64,000 nt of DNA from positions 1 through 64,000 of the forward strand of contig JAYRXX010000025.1 in assembly GCA_041917295.1 (NCBI GenBank), given 5' to 3'. The position numbers and the translations under genes are program-made. Origin of the DNA: JADKHR01 sp041917295 (GTDB taxonomy: Bacteria; Elusimicrobiota; Elusimicrobia; FEN-1173). Below the pieces are notes generated by a model. The model saw only the letters and a list, made by a program, of their open reading frames with translations, ran no database searches and was not told where the DNA came from. Positions 8,706 to 17,639 of the stretch are shown here, one piece after another (position 1 is the stretch's first letter; every line of letters starts with the position of its first letter).

Positions 8706-9805
8706 AAAAGAACGGGCGAATTCTGATTGCCGCCGGCGGAACCGGCGGACACATTTTGCCGGGGTTGGCCGTGGCCCAGGTGTTGCGCGGCCGGGGGCAC
8801 CGGGTCCATTTTGCGGTCAAGAAAGATGAAAAAACCCCCGGGTTTCTGGCCCGGGAAGGGTTTTCGTCATCGGCGTTTCGGTTCGAAGGATTTCCCAGGA
8901 CCCTGTCGGTTCGGTTGTTGGCGTTCCCGTTTATGACCGGGGCCGCCTTGGCGTGCGCGGGGCGGATTCTGCGGCGCGAAACGCCGGACGTCGTGTTGGG
9001 AATGGGGGGCTACATCACGGTGCCGGTGGGTGTGGCGGCGGTGCGACATCGGGTGCCCTTGGTGATTCATGAACAAAACGTGCGGGCGGGGTTGGCCAAC
9101 CGGCTTTTGTCTCGATGGGCCCGGGCGGCGGCCGTCAGTTTTGAGGAGACCGTCGGTCTCTCGCCCCGGTTGCGCCGCCGGGTGGTGACGGGCCTTCCCC
9201 TGCGGTCCGACTTGGTGCCGCAAGACCCCGCCCTGAGCCGCCAACGGTTGGGGTTGGACCCGCAAGCGCCGACGGTTCTGATCTTCGGCGGGAGCCAAGG
9301 GGCCCGTTCGCTCAACGCCCGGGTGTGGGCGGCGTTGCCCCAATGGGCCTCGCTGCGGCCGGACTGGCAATACATTCATTTAACCGGACCCGCTGACGAG
9401 TCCGCGGGAAAGGCCGCCTACGAAAAGGCGGGTCGAAAAGCGTTCGTGTCCGCGTACCTCAGCGATATGGCCGCGGCCTATTCGGCGGCGGACGCGGTGG
9501 TGGCCCGGGCCGGGGCCAACACGGTTATGGAATTGCGGCGCATGGGCCGGACCGCGCTGTTGATTCCGTATCCCCACGCAACCGACAACCACCAAACGGA
9601 CAACGCCCGCCATTTGGAACGGCTTAATATGGCCCGTGTGCTTTTGGAAAAAGAGGCGACGGTCGAGGTACTGGCGGACTGGTTTCATAGCTTGCCGGAC
9701 GTCACCGCGTTGCGGCGAGACATTCAAGACCGTTTGTCGGTGGCGGATCCCCTGTTTCACGATGCCGCCCAGAGGGTGGCCCAAATGGTTGAGGAGGAAC
9801 TGTGA
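8702..9805 (+). CDS. murG: Lipid II synthase MurG
   Basis: 367 residues. Peripheral inner-membrane GT-B glycosyltransferase that adds GlcNAc from UDP-GlcNAc to lipid I. The N-terminal loop is AGGTGGHILPGLAVAQ; later motifs are MGGYITVPVGVAA, HEQN, IFGGSQGARSLN and RAGANTVMEL (UDP-GlcNAc site). GTG start in a GTGA overlap with ftsW. Confidence 0.95.
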   Translation: MKKNGRILIAAGGTGGHILPGLAVAQVLRGRGHRVHFAVKKDEKTPGFLAREGFSSSAFRFEGFPRTLSVRLLAFPFMTGAALACAGRILRRETPDVVLGMGGYITVPVGVAAVRHRVPLVIHEQNVRAGLANRLLSRWARAAAVSFEETVGLSPRLRRRVVTGLPLRSDLVPQDPALSRQRLGLDPQAPTVLIFGGSQGARSLNARVWAALPQWASLRPDWQYIHLTGPADESAGKAAYEKAGRKAFVSAYLSDMAAAYSAADAVVARAGANTVMELRRMGRTALLIPYPHATDNHQTDNARHLERLNMARVLLEKEATVEVLADWFHSLPDVTALRRDIQDRLSVADPLFHDAAQRVAQMVEEEL

Positions 9806-10572
9806 ATCGATCGCGAAAAAACATTTTGGTGGTCAACGATGACGGGGTTTATGGCGCGGGGCTGAAACCGTTGTCCCGCGCGTTGGGCCGGTTGGGCCGT
9901 GTGGTGGTGGTTGTGCCGGAACGGGAACGATCGGCGGCCAGCCACGCCATCACCCTCCACAAACCGATCCGTGTCCGAAAGTTGGAACCGAACTTTTACA
10001 TCATGAACGGCACGCCCGCCGACTGCACGCGCTTCGGCGTGATCGCCATGATGAAAGAGAAATGCGATCTGGTGGTGTCCGGCATCAACCACGGCGCGAA
10101 TTTGGGGGCCGACACGATGTATTCGGGCACCGTCGGCGCCGCCAAAGAGGCCTGCATGTTGGGCATTGCGGCTTTGGCTGTTTCGGTGACGACCAAGGAG
10201 GAAAATCCCCATTTTGACAGCGCCGCGCGAATGGCGGTGGTCGTGGCCCGGGAAATGCTCAATCGCGGTTTGCCCCCGCACACGCTGTTGAACGTCAACG
10301 TGCCCAACCATCCGTGGCGGTCGTTGAAAGGCGTCGAGGTCACCACGTTGGGCCGGCGCATTTATGGGCGGGCGTTGTCCCCGCGGACCGATCCGCGCGG
10401 ACAAACCTATTATTGGATGGCCGGCGCCGTTCCCCGCGGCGTGGCCGAACCCGGATCGGACATCGCCGCCATCGAGGCGGGAAGGGTTTCTGTCACCCCC
10501 CTCAAATTGTATTTGACCGACGACGCTTTTCTCCCGGATCTCCGCCGTTGGCGTTGGTCGAATAGAAAGTAA
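9802..10572 (+). CDS. surE: 5'/3'-nucleotidase SurE
   Basis: 256 residues. Metal-dependent nucleoside 5'- or 3'-monophosphate phosphatase. The SurE signature is visible at the N-terminus: VVNDDGVYGAGLKPLSRAL (metal-binding Asp-Asp), followed by NGTPADC and SGINHGANLGADTMYSGTVG. It ends the dcw operon, overlapping murG by 4 bases (GTGA), where many bacteria have murC, murB, ddl and ftsQ. The 114-bp gap after it holds only the inverted repeat that precedes the next gene. Confidence 0.93.
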   Translation: MNRSRKNILVVNDDGVYGAGLKPLSRALGRLGRVVVVVPERERSAASHAITLHKPIRVRKLEPNFYIMNGTPADCTRFGVIAMMKEKCDLVVSGINHGANLGADTMYSGTVGAAKEACMLGIAALAVSVTTKEENPHFDSAARMAVVVAREMLNRGLPPHTLLNVNVPNHPWRSLKGVEVTTLGRRIYGRALSPRTDPRGQTYYWMAGAVPRGVAEPGSDIAAIEAGRVSVTPLKLYLTDDAFLPDLRRWRWSNRK

Positions 10573-10639
10573 CCGGGGTATAAACAAAAACGGTCGACCC
10601 ATGGGGACGGAAAAGACGGATCTTTTTCTGAGTCAGATA

Positions 10640-10672
10640 ATGAAAATTGAGTGGACATCGCTCAATTTTCAT
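10640..10672. promoter_or_regulatory. Inverted repeat upstream of DUF4143 ATPase 1
   Basis: A perfect 12-bp inverted repeat (ATGAAAATTGAG at 10640-10651 and its complement at 10661-10672) with a 9-base spacer ends 14 bp before the ATPase start. A -10-like TAACCT (10675-10680) lies between it and ATG 10687. It may be an operator or an RNA hairpin. The other DUF4143 gene also has an inverted repeat at its start. Confidence 0.5.
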
Positions 10673-10686
10673 GGTAACCTTTGACC

Positions 10687-11838
10687 ATGGAACGAGCGTT
10701 TCATTTGAGCCGATTGGATCGGCTGTTTCGCGCGACGCCGGTGGTGGCGATCCTGGGACCGCGCCAATGCGGGAAGACCACCCTGGCACGTCAATACGCG
10801 AAGAGCCGGGCCATCTATTTTGACCTGGAAAATCCGCGGGACCTTCAACGGTTGGACCAACCCTTTCTTGCGCTGGAGGGGCTCGAGGGCCTGGTGGTCA
10901 TTGATGAAATTCAACGGTCGCCCGGCCTTTTTAAAGCTCTTCGGGTTCTTCTGGATCGACCTAAAAACAAAGCCCGCTATTTGATCTTAGGAAGCGCTTC
11001 GCGGGAGCTGATTCGCCAGGGTTCGGAAACCCTTGCCGGACGCATTTCGTTCATGGAATTAACGCCTTTTTCCCTTTTTGAAGTGGGTTCTCCGGACTGG
11101 AAGCGTCTTTGGGACCGAGGGGGATTCCCCAACTCGTTTCTGGCTCGGTCAGGGCAACAAAGCCGCGACTGGCGGGAGGCCTATGTCTCCACGTTTTTAG
11201 AGCAGGATGTCCCTCTGTTGGGGTTCCAGATTCCCCCGCGCACTCTCCGACGTTTTTGGATGATGTTGACTTTTTACCACGGGCAAATTTTTAATGCGTC
11301 TGAAATTGGTCGATCTTTGGGGGTGGCCCACACCACCGTTCAGCGTTATCTGGATATTTTAAGCGGCACCTTCATGGTGCGGGTCCTTCTGCCTTGGGTT
11401 GAAAACATTAATAAGCGATTGGTCAAATCCCCCAAAATTTATTTTCGCGATTCAGGCCTGTTTCTCTCCTTGCTGGGCGTGGAAAGTGCGGCGGCATTGC
11501 AACAGCACCCCAAACTCGGGGCCGCCTGGGAGGGGTTCGCCCTTGAAGAGGTGGTGCGCCGACATGGGGCTCGCGAAGAAGAAGTTTTTTTTTGGGCCAC
11601 CCACGGAGAAGCGGAATTGGATCTGCTGGTGTTCCAAGGGGGGAAGCGGTGGGGGTATGAATTCAAATACGCCGATGCCCCCCGAATCACCCGATCCATG
11701 ACCCAAGCCATTCAGGATTTGAGTTTGGATCATTTGACTGTGGTTTTTCCCGGTTCTGATTCCTACAAATTAAGTTCGACCATCACCGCGACGGGTTTGT
11801 CCGCTCTTTCCGAACGTCTTGGGCTCATAAAAGGATAA
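10687..11838 (+). CDS. AAA ATPase with DUF4143 nuclease-like domain (1)
   Basis: 383 residues. AAA_14-type ATPase with Walker A GPRQCGKTT and Walker B LVVIDEIQ, a winged-helix-like middle (SEIGRSLGVAHTTVQRYLDI), then the DUF4143 region. The C-terminus has a PD-(D/E)xK-like pattern, with ELD followed by EFKYAD. Family function is unknown; these proteins are common in accessory positions. ATG 10687 follows a -10-like box closely and no Shine-Dalgarno is present. It sits between surE and uvrB with no partner gene, so a toxin-antitoxin call is not supported. A run of nine T near 11586 is a possible slippage site. It resembles the gene at 43661-44839. Confidence 0.85.
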   Translation: MERAFHLSRLDRLFRATPVVAILGPRQCGKTTLARQYAKSRAIYFDLENPRDLQRLDQPFLALEGLEGLVVIDEIQRSPGLFKALRVLLDRPKNKARYLILGSASRELIRQGSETLAGRISFMELTPFSLFEVGSPDWKRLWDRGGFPNSFLARSGQQSRDWREAYVSTFLEQDVPLLGFQIPPRTLRRFWMMLTFYHGQIFNASEIGRSLGVAHTTVQRYLDILSGTFMVRVLLPWVENINKRLVKSPKIYFRDSGLFLSLLGVESAAALQQHPKLGAAWEGFALEEVVRRHGAREEEVFFWATHGEAELDLLVFQGGKRWGYEFKYADAPRITRSMTQAIQDLSLDHLTVVFPGSDSYKLSSTITATGLSALSERLGLIKG

Positions 11839-11852
11839 ACGGGATCCCATAA

Positions 11853-13883
11853 ATGGAGTGTTTTGACGTTGTTTCGCCGTTTAAACCCGCCGGGGACCAG
11901 CCGGAGGCCATTCGCCAACTGACGGCCGGTGTCCGGGACGGCCAACCTCACCAGATTCTGCTGGGGGTGACCGGAAGCGGCAAAACGTTCACCGTCGCCA
12001 ACGTCATTGCCCAGGTGAACCGGCCCACCCTGGTGATTTCGCCCAACAAAATCTTGGCCGCCCAGCTGTACGCGGAACTTAAGGCGTTTTTTCCCCACAA
12101 CGCGGTGGAATATTTCATTTCCTATTACGACTATTACCAACCGGAAGCCTACGTTCCCCAAAGCGACACCTACATTGAAAAAGACGCTTCGATCAACGAC
12201 CACATCGACCGGCTCCGGTTAAAAGCCACGTCGTCGTTGTTGGAACGGCGCGACGTGGTGGTGGTGGCGTCGGTGTCGTGCATTTACGCCCTGGGCAGTC
12301 CCCGGGATTACCGGAACATGTGCGTGTTTTTGGAGAAAGACGCGCCCAAAGTTCGGGAAGACCTTTTGCGCGAGTTGGTGGACATCCAATACGAACGCAA
12401 CGAAATCGCTTTTTCCCGGGGCAAGTTCCGGGTCAAAGGCGACGTGGTGGAAATATTTCCCGCCTATTTGGAAACCGCCCTGCGGGTGGAACTGGACGGG
12501 GATCGGGTGGCCCGGTTGCGGGAGTTTGACCCCTTGACGGGACACACGCTCCAAGAAAAAGAGCGCACCTACATTTATCCCGCCAAACATTTCGTCACCA
12601 CCCAAGAGGTCATCGACCGGGCGTTGGTCTCCATTGCCGACGAGCTGAAAGGGCGTCTGGCGGAGTTGAGGGCCAACAACAAATTGTTGGAAGCCCAGCG
12701 GCTGGATCAGCGGACGCGCTTTGACATGGAGATGTTGAAAGAAGTGGGGTTTTGCCACGGCATAGAAAACTATTCCCGGGCGTTGTCGGGCCGACCGGCG
12801 GGGGAACGGCCAGAATGCCTGCTGGATTATTTTCCGAAAGATTTTCTGCTTGTGATCGATGAATCCCACGTGACGGTTCCGCAAATCGGCGGGATGTTTG
12901 AAGGCGATCGGTCCCGGAAACAAACCCTGGTGGACTACGGGTTTCGGCTCCCGTCGGCGTTGGACAACCGGCCCCTCAAATTTAAAGAATTCGCGGCTCT
13001 GGTGCCCCAAGCGCTTTACGTGTCGGCCACGCCGGGTCCCTATGAACTTGAAAAAACCGGCGGCGCGGTGGTGGAACAGGTGATTCGCCCAACAGGACTG
13101 GTGGATCCCGAAGTAATTCTTTTGCCCTCCGCCGGCCAGGTGGACGATTTGATTCAACGGATCCGTGACCGGGTAAAAAAGAAGGAGCGCGTGCTCGTCA
13201 CCACGTTGACCAAAAAAACCGCCGAAGATTTGTCCAAATATTTAAGTGGGCGGGGCCTGTTGGTTCGGTATCTTCACTCGGACATTGAAACCCTACAACG
13301 GGTTGAAATATTGCGGGATCTTCGCAAAGGCGCGTTTGATGTGTTGGTGGGGATCAACCTGTTGAGGGAAGGTCTGGACCTGCCCGAAGTGTCGTTGGTG
13401 GCGGTGTTGGACGCCGACAAAGAAGGGTTTTTGCGGTCCGAAACAACCCTGATTCAAGTGTGCGGCCGGGCGGCCCGCAACGTCAACGGGCAGGTGGTGT
13501 TTTACGCCGATAAAGTGACCGGGTCCATGCGCCGGGCCATGGACGAAATGGACCGCCGGCGAAAAAAACAGCTTGAACACAACCGCCGAACCGGCGTGAC
13601 GCCCAAAACCATTGTGTCGGCGGTGCACGACCTGGTGGAATTTCAGGTCAAGGCTAAAGAAGAGGCGCTTCCCCTTTTGTTTCGGGAAACGTCCGGCCAA
13701 TACCTGACGAAAAAAGAGCTTCCCAGCCTCCTTAAAAACCTGGAATCCCAAATGAAAGAAGCCGCCGACGCCCTGGATTTTGAACTGGCCGCCTTGCTCA
13801 GAGACAAACTTCTCGAAATCCGCGACATGTCGGGTCCGGCCTCTGCCTCCCGTTCAAAGAAGCGCACTTTCCCCCAAAAATAA
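11853..13883 (+). CDS. uvrB: Excinuclease ABC subunit B (UvrB)
   Basis: 676 residues, full length. DNA-damage recognition helicase of nucleotide excision repair that loads UvrC. Visible parts: Walker A GVTGSGKTFT, the beta-hairpin region YYDYYQPEAYVPQSDTYIEK, the helicase motif VIDESHVT, the motif VGINLLREGLDLPEVSLVAV, and a C-terminal UVR motif (LESQMKEAADALDFELAALL) that contacts UvrC. ATG 11853 is 14 bp after the DUF4143 stop, without a clear Shine-Dalgarno. Confidence 0.96.
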   Translation: MECFDVVSPFKPAGDQPEAIRQLTAGVRDGQPHQILLGVTGSGKTFTVANVIAQVNRPTLVISPNKILAAQLYAELKAFFPHNAVEYFISYYDYYQPEAYVPQSDTYIEKDASINDHIDRLRLKATSSLLERRDVVVVASVSCIYALGSPRDYRNMCVFLEKDAPKVREDLLRELVDIQYERNEIAFSRGKFRVKGDVVEIFPAYLETALRVELDGDRVARLREFDPLTGHTLQEKERTYIYPAKHFVTTQEVIDRALVSIADELKGRLAELRANNKLLEAQRLDQRTRFDMEMLKEVGFCHGIENYSRALSGRPAGERPECLLDYFPKDFLLVIDESHVTVPQIGGMFEGDRSRKQTLVDYGFRLPSALDNRPLKFKEFAALVPQALYVSATPGPYELEKTGGAVVEQVIRPTGLVDPEVILLPSAGQVDDLIQRIRDRVKKKERVLVTTLTKKTAEDLSKYLSGRGLLVRYLHSDIETLQRVEILRDLRKGAFDVLVGINLLREGLDLPEVSLVAVLDADKEGFLRSETTLIQVCGRAARNVNGQVVFYADKVTGSMRRAMDEMDRRRKKQLEHNRRTGVTPKTIVSAVHDLVEFQVKAKEEALPLLFRETSGQYLTKKELPSLLKNLESQMKEAADALDFELAALLRDKLLEIRDMSGPASASRSKKRTFPQK

Positions 13884-13886
13884 ACC

Positions 13887-13915
13887 TTGCATCCCATCGT
13901 TTCCGGGGTTAAAAG
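13887..13915 (+). promoter_or_regulatory. Candidate promoter of CZB gene
   Basis: TTGCAT (13887-13892), a 17-bp spacer, then TAAAAG (13910-13915), with a GAGAGGAGG ribosome site and ATG 13949 downstream. Moderate match to a sigma-70 promoter. Confidence 0.35.
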
Positions 13916-13948
13916 TAATCCGCACGCATATTGAGAGAGGAGGCAACG

Positions 13949-14308
13949 ATGAAAGAGGATATTGATAAAGCATTGGCCGCCCACGGGGCTTGGCGACAGC
14001 GGTTGATCGACGCCATCGGAAGCGGCAAATGCGAAATTGCGGTGGGCCAAGCTCAACTGGACAATGTGTGCGCGTTTGGGAAATGGTTTTACGGATTGCC
14101 TCCGGCGTCCCGCTCGGCGGAGGTGTGCGCGAAAATTCAGAAACTCCATGCCGATTTCCATAAAGAGGCCGGGCGTATTTTGGGCCTGGCCTTGGCTGGA
14201 AAAAAAACCGAAGCCGAAAAAGCGATCCAGTTTGGAACGCCTTTTATGGACATCAGCGGAAAATTATCTTTGGCGCTAAATCAGTGGAAGGGGGCAGTGC
14301 CCAACTGA
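13949..14308 (+). CDS. Stand-alone CZB (chemoreceptor zinc-binding) domain protein
   Basis: 119 residues, essentially one four-helix CZB domain. The zinc ligands of the family are present: His12 (HGAW), Cys41 in the CAFGKW core, and His67 and His71 (LHADFH). CZB domains sense zinc in chemoreceptors and in the diguanylate cyclase DgcZ. Here the domain has no partner on the same chain. A strong GAGAGGAGG site precedes ATG 13949. Its stop is 2 bp from the convergent end of a GAF/HD-GYP gene, so a c-di-GMP link is possible but inferred. Confidence 0.85.
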   Translation: MKEDIDKALAAHGAWRQRLIDAIGSGKCEIAVGQAQLDNVCAFGKWFYGLPPASRSAEVCAKIQKLHADFHKEAGRILGLALAGKKTEAEKAIQFGTPFMDISGKLSLALNQWKGAVPN

Positions 14309-14310
14309 CC

Positions 14311-15468
14311 TCATTTTTCTGTGGGTCGGTCGGCGAAGGATTCCATCACCTGGAGAACGCGGGGGAGAACCCGTTTAAAAGCGTCGATCAAGGTCGGATC
14401 AAAATGTTTTCCCGATCCTTCGTAAAGGATGTTTAACGCCTCGTCCAGGGAAAAGGCCGGTTTGTAACACCGGCGCGAGGTGAGGGCGTCGAACACGTCG
14501 GCCACCGCCACAATGCGCGCTTCCAGGGGAATCGCCTCGCCTCGAATCCCGGCCGGGTAACCCGACCCGTCCCATTTTTCGTGGTGCCCCAGGGCGATCC
14601 GCTCGGACATGCGCAAGAGCTCATTGTCGGCGTTGGCCAAAATGGCCGCCCCGTGAACGGGATGGCGCCGCATTTCCACCCACTCCGCGTCGTCTAACTT
14701 GCCCGGCTTTTTTAAAATGGCGTCGGGCACCCCCAATTTTCCAATATCGTGCATGGGGCTGGCCAAGGCCAACCGGTCGCACCAGCTTTCTTCTTGCCCG
14801 ATGGCGTGGGCCAACAGGTCACAGTAACGACTGACCCGTTCCAAATGGTTGCGGGTATCCTGGTCCTTAAATTCCGCCGCGGCGGCCAGCCGGAAAATGG
14901 TGTCCCGGTAAGCCGACTGCAATTCGTCGTGGTGGAGCGCGGCCGACACGGCCGCGGCGGCTTGTTCGGCGATTAAAACCCCCATGTTCTCGTCCGCGCG
15001 ATCAAAAACACCGCCCCGCTTGTTGAGGGCTTGCAGGGCGCCCACCGGGTCACCCCGTTTGCGAACAAGGGGAATTGTCAAAATGGTTCGGGTCCGAAAC
15101 CCCGTGGCCCGGTCCACGTCGGACGAAAAATCATTTTCATTATAGGCGTTCATGACATTGACAATGCGGTTTCCAAAGATGGCCCGTCCCACGATTCCCC
15201 GATCGGCCGGCCGCCGTATCACCGGCTGGCCCGTGGCCACGGGGGCCCAGATTTGATTTTTGGTTTTGTCTAACAAAAAAACCGTTGCCCGTTGGGCTTT
15301 CAGGATTTTGCAGGTGGCCTCGATCACCAACGACAACAAGGCGTGAAGGTCCCGTTCCTGGGACAGGCGTTTGGTGTAGTCAAATAACTTGTTGGTCCGC
15401 CGCCGCCAATCGCGGAGCTGGACCAGTTCACCCGGTCGGCCAGTAAAATGGGGTCGCGTTCGATCCAC
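14311..15468 (-). CDS. GAF-HD-GYP cyclic-di-GMP phosphodiesterase
   Basis: 385 residues, cytoplasmic. The N-terminal GAF sensor spans about 35-185 (ATVFLLD, GIVGRAIFGN, IPLVRK). The HD-GYP domain spans about 200-375 with HDIGKLGVPDAILKKPGKL and HHEKWDGSGYPAG, so the metal and catalytic residues of c-di-GMP hydrolases are intact. There is no receiver domain or membrane segment; the GAF domain probably senses a soluble ligand or redox state. GTG 15468 is the best start; an upstream TAGGCT six bases away could be its -10. Convergent with the CZB gene. Confidence 0.9.
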   Translation of the reverse strand: MDRTRPHFTGRPGELVQLRDWRRRTNKLFDYTKRLSQERDLHALLSLVIEATCKILKAQRATVFLLDKTKNQIWAPVATGQPVIRRPADRGIVGRAIFGNRIVNVMNAYNENDFSSDVDRATGFRTRTILTIPLVRKRGDPVGALQALNKRGGVFDRADENMGVLIAEQAAAAVSAALHHDELQSAYRDTIFRLAAAAEFKDQDTRNHLERVSRYCDLLAHAIGQEESWCDRLALASPMHDIGKLGVPDAILKKPGKLDDAEWVEMRRHPVHGAAILANADNELLRMSERIALGHHEKWDGSGYPAGIRGEAIPLEARIVAVADVFDALTSRRCYKPAFSLDEALNILYEGSGKHFDPTLIDAFKRVLPRVLQVMESFADRPTEK

Positions 15469-15544
15469 GCCGTAAGCCTACCATGAGAACCCCAAAAAAT
15501 CCAGGGATTTCGAACGGGACTTCCTCATGTCGGTCGGGTTATAG

Positions 15545-15550
15545 TAAAAT
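15545..15550 (+). promoter_or_regulatory. -10 element close to nfeD start
   Basis: TAAAAT at 15545-15550, within TATAGTAAAAT, ends 9 bases before ATG 15560. No Shine-Dalgarno lies between them, so a leaderless or near-leaderless transcript is likely. No good -35 was seen. Confidence 0.4.
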
Positions 15551-15559
15551 GCCCTTTCT

Positions 15560-16876
15560 ATGATAAAAGTAAAGACCCTTCTGGCATTGGGTGTGTTTGG
15601 CGCAGTCCTGTCGTGGGCAGAACCGCAAACGGAACCCGTGTCAGGGGTTTTGTATCGACTTTCATTTACCGGCACGGTTGACCCGGTTGTTAAAGATTAC
15701 TTGGTGGACGGGCTGGCCGAGGCCCGGGACGCCCGGGCGTCGGCGGTTTTGATCCAAATGGACACCCCCGGCGGGCTGTTGGACGCGACCCGGGACATTG
15801 TTCAAGCCATTCTCAATTCGCCGGTTCCGGTGATCGTGTATGTGGGCCCCGCGGGGGCCCGGGCGGCGTCGGCGGGGGTGTTCATCACGTTGGCCGCCGA
15901 CGTGGCCGCCATGGCGCCCCAAACCCATTTGGGCGCGGCCCATCCGGTGAGCGTGGGCGGCGGTGTCGTTCCCGGCGCCAAGGAATCCGACGAAAAAACC
16001 AACACCGTTTTGGAAGAAAAAGCCGTTTCCGATACCGCCGCTTACGCCCGGTCCCTGGCGACCGCCAAAGGGCGCGATCCCGATTGGGCGGAGAAAGCCG
16101 TTCGCCAGAGTTTGTCCCTGACGTCCCAGGAAGCGCTTAAGAAAGGCGTCATCGATCTGCTGGCGGACGATGACATCGCCTTGTTGAAGGCGCTCACCGG
16201 CCGGACGGTGAAAAAAGGCGATGCCGCGTTTACCCTACGGCTGGAACAGGCCCCTCAGGTCAACCACGAAATGACCTTGCTTCAGCGCTGGCTTCACACC
16301 ATTGCCAACCCCAACGTGGCGTATCTGTTGTTGGCCTTGGGCTTTTACGCATTGATTTATGAGTTTTCGTCGCCGGGGATCGGGTTGGCTGGCATTGCGG
16401 GCGTGATTTGTTTGGTGTTGGCTTTTTTCTCTCTTCAAGTGTTGCCGCTCAACTACGCGGGCCTCGCGCTGGTGGTGGCTGGATTGATCATGATGGGCCT
16501 CGACATTTTTACCGGGGCCCACGGCCTACTTATTTTCGGGGGGACCGTTTCCTTGGCCATCGGGTCTTTTTTTCTGTTCGATCGTGACCAGTCGTTGTTT
16601 CGGGTGTCTTGGCCTTTGATTGGGGCCGTGGTGGGGACGTCCCTGGGATTTTTTGGCGTTGTGGTCCGGTCTTTGTGGAACCTGAGGCGCAAAAAGCCCG
16701 TGACCGGCGCGGAAGGACTGGTGGGCCGGCGGGCCGAAGTGCGTGGGGAAGGGCAGGTCTTTTTTGAGGGTGCCCTGTGGTCTGTGGAGGCGGGGTTGGA
16801 AAACACTCAGCCCGGCGATCACGTGGTGGTGATCAATGTTTTAGGAAATCGACTCGTTGTGCGAAAGGAGGCTTAG
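15560..16876 (+). CDS. nfeD: NfeD-type membrane serine protease
   Basis: 438 residues. Full-length NfeD: signal or anchor (about 3-20), a ClpP-like protease domain (about 30-235), four or more membrane segments (about 255-390) and a C-terminal OB-fold (about 395-438). The likely catalytic Ser104 lies in ARAASAGVF and Lys154 in LEEKAVSD, matching the Ser-Lys dyad described for archaeal 1510-N protease. NfeD proteins act with stomatin-like SPFH partners at the membrane, and that partner is the next gene. Confidence 0.92.
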   Translation: MIKVKTLLALGVFGAVLSWAEPQTEPVSGVLYRLSFTGTVDPVVKDYLVDGLAEARDARASAVLIQMDTPGGLLDATRDIVQAILNSPVPVIVYVGPAGARAASAGVFITLAADVAAMAPQTHLGAAHPVSVGGGVVPGAKESDEKTNTVLEEKAVSDTAAYARSLATAKGRDPDWAEKAVRQSLSLTSQEALKKGVIDLLADDDIALLKALTGRTVKKGDAAFTLRLEQAPQVNHEMTLLQRWLHTIANPNVAYLLLALGFYALIYEFSSPGIGLAGIAGVICLVLAFFSLQVLPLNYAGLALVVAGLIMMGLDIFTGAHGLLIFGGTVSLAIGSFFLFDRDQSLFRVSWPLIGAVVGTSLGFFGVVVRSLWNLRRKKPVTGAEGLVGRRAEVRGEGQVFFEGALWSVEAGLENTQPGDHVVVINVLGNRLVVRKEA

Positions 16877-17620
16877 ATGTTCTTTTTTCCCGGAGTGGTG
16901 GTTGTTTTGGCGTTGTGGCTGGTGGTCACGGCGGTGCGAATCGCGAACGAATACGAACGCGGCGTGATTTTGCGGTTGGGACGGTTTCACTCGGTGAAAG
17001 GACCGGGCCTTTTTTTCGCCATTCCTTTTAACGTGGACAAAGTGTATAAGGTCGACCTTCGGACGGTGACTTGGGATGTGCCGGTTCAAGAAGTGATCAC
17101 CAAAGACAACGTGCCGTGCAAGGTCAACGCGGTGTGCTACTTCAACGTGATCGACCCGGAGCGGGCGGTGTTGAAAGTGCAGGATTTCCGCATGGCCACG
17201 TCGCAAATTGCCCAGACCACCCTGCGCAGTGTTTTGGGGCAAGTGGACTTTGACGAACTGCTCAGCCATCGGGAAAAAATCAACAGCAAACTTCAACAGA
17301 TTATCGACCAGCAAACCGATCCCTGGGGCGTTAAAGTGACCATCGTGGAAGTCAAAGACGTGCAGATGCCCGAATCGATGCAGAGGGCCATGGCGCACCA
17401 GGCCGAAGCCGAACGGGACCGTCGGGCGAAGATCATCGCGGCGGAAGGGGAATTTCAAGCGTCCCAGAAGTTGGCCGACGCGGCGCGCATCATCGCTTCG
17501 GAACCGGCCGCTCTCCAACTGCGGTTCCTTCAAACCGCCAAGGAGATCAGCGGCGATCGGGGATCCACGTTTATCCTGCCCCTTCCCGTGGAGTTGCTTA
17601 AGTTTTTGGGTAAAAATTAA
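16877..17620 (+). CDS. Stomatin/slipin-type SPFH protein
   Basis: 247 residues: one N-terminal membrane segment (about 2-20), an SPFH domain (about 22-180: YERGVILRLGRF, GPGLFFAIPF, VQEVITKDNVPC) and a C-terminal helix (AEAERDRRAKIIAAEGEFQA) used for oligomerisation. SPFH proteins build membrane scaffolds and are cleaved by or regulate NfeD proteases. ATG directly follows the nfeD stop, with an AAAGGAGGC site inside nfeD, so the pair is co-translated. Confidence 0.93.
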   Translation: MFFFPGVVVVLALWLVVTAVRIANEYERGVILRLGRFHSVKGPGLFFAIPFNVDKVYKVDLRTVTWDVPVQEVITKDNVPCKVNAVCYFNVIDPERAVLKVQDFRMATSQIAQTTLRSVLGQVDFDELLSHREKINSKLQQIIDQQTDPWGVKVTIVEVKDVQMPESMQRAMAHQAEAERDRRAKIIAAEGEFQASQKLADAARIIASEPAALQLRFLQTAKEISGDRGSTFILPLPVELLKFLGKN

Positions 17621-17630
17621 AAAGACGACG

Positions 17631-17639
17631 TGTGGATAA
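17631..17639 (-). promoter_or_regulatory. DnaA-box-like 9-mer at nadC start
   Basis: TGTGGATAA, the complement of the consensus DnaA box TTATCCACA, overlaps the nadC GTG start (17632). It is one of four perfect copies noticed in the window. Confidence 0.35.

Noticed and set aside
10687..11838. Toxin-antitoxin or defence module around the DUF4143 ATPase
   Set aside because: Flanked directly by surE and uvrB with no small partner gene; the same is true of the copy at 43661.
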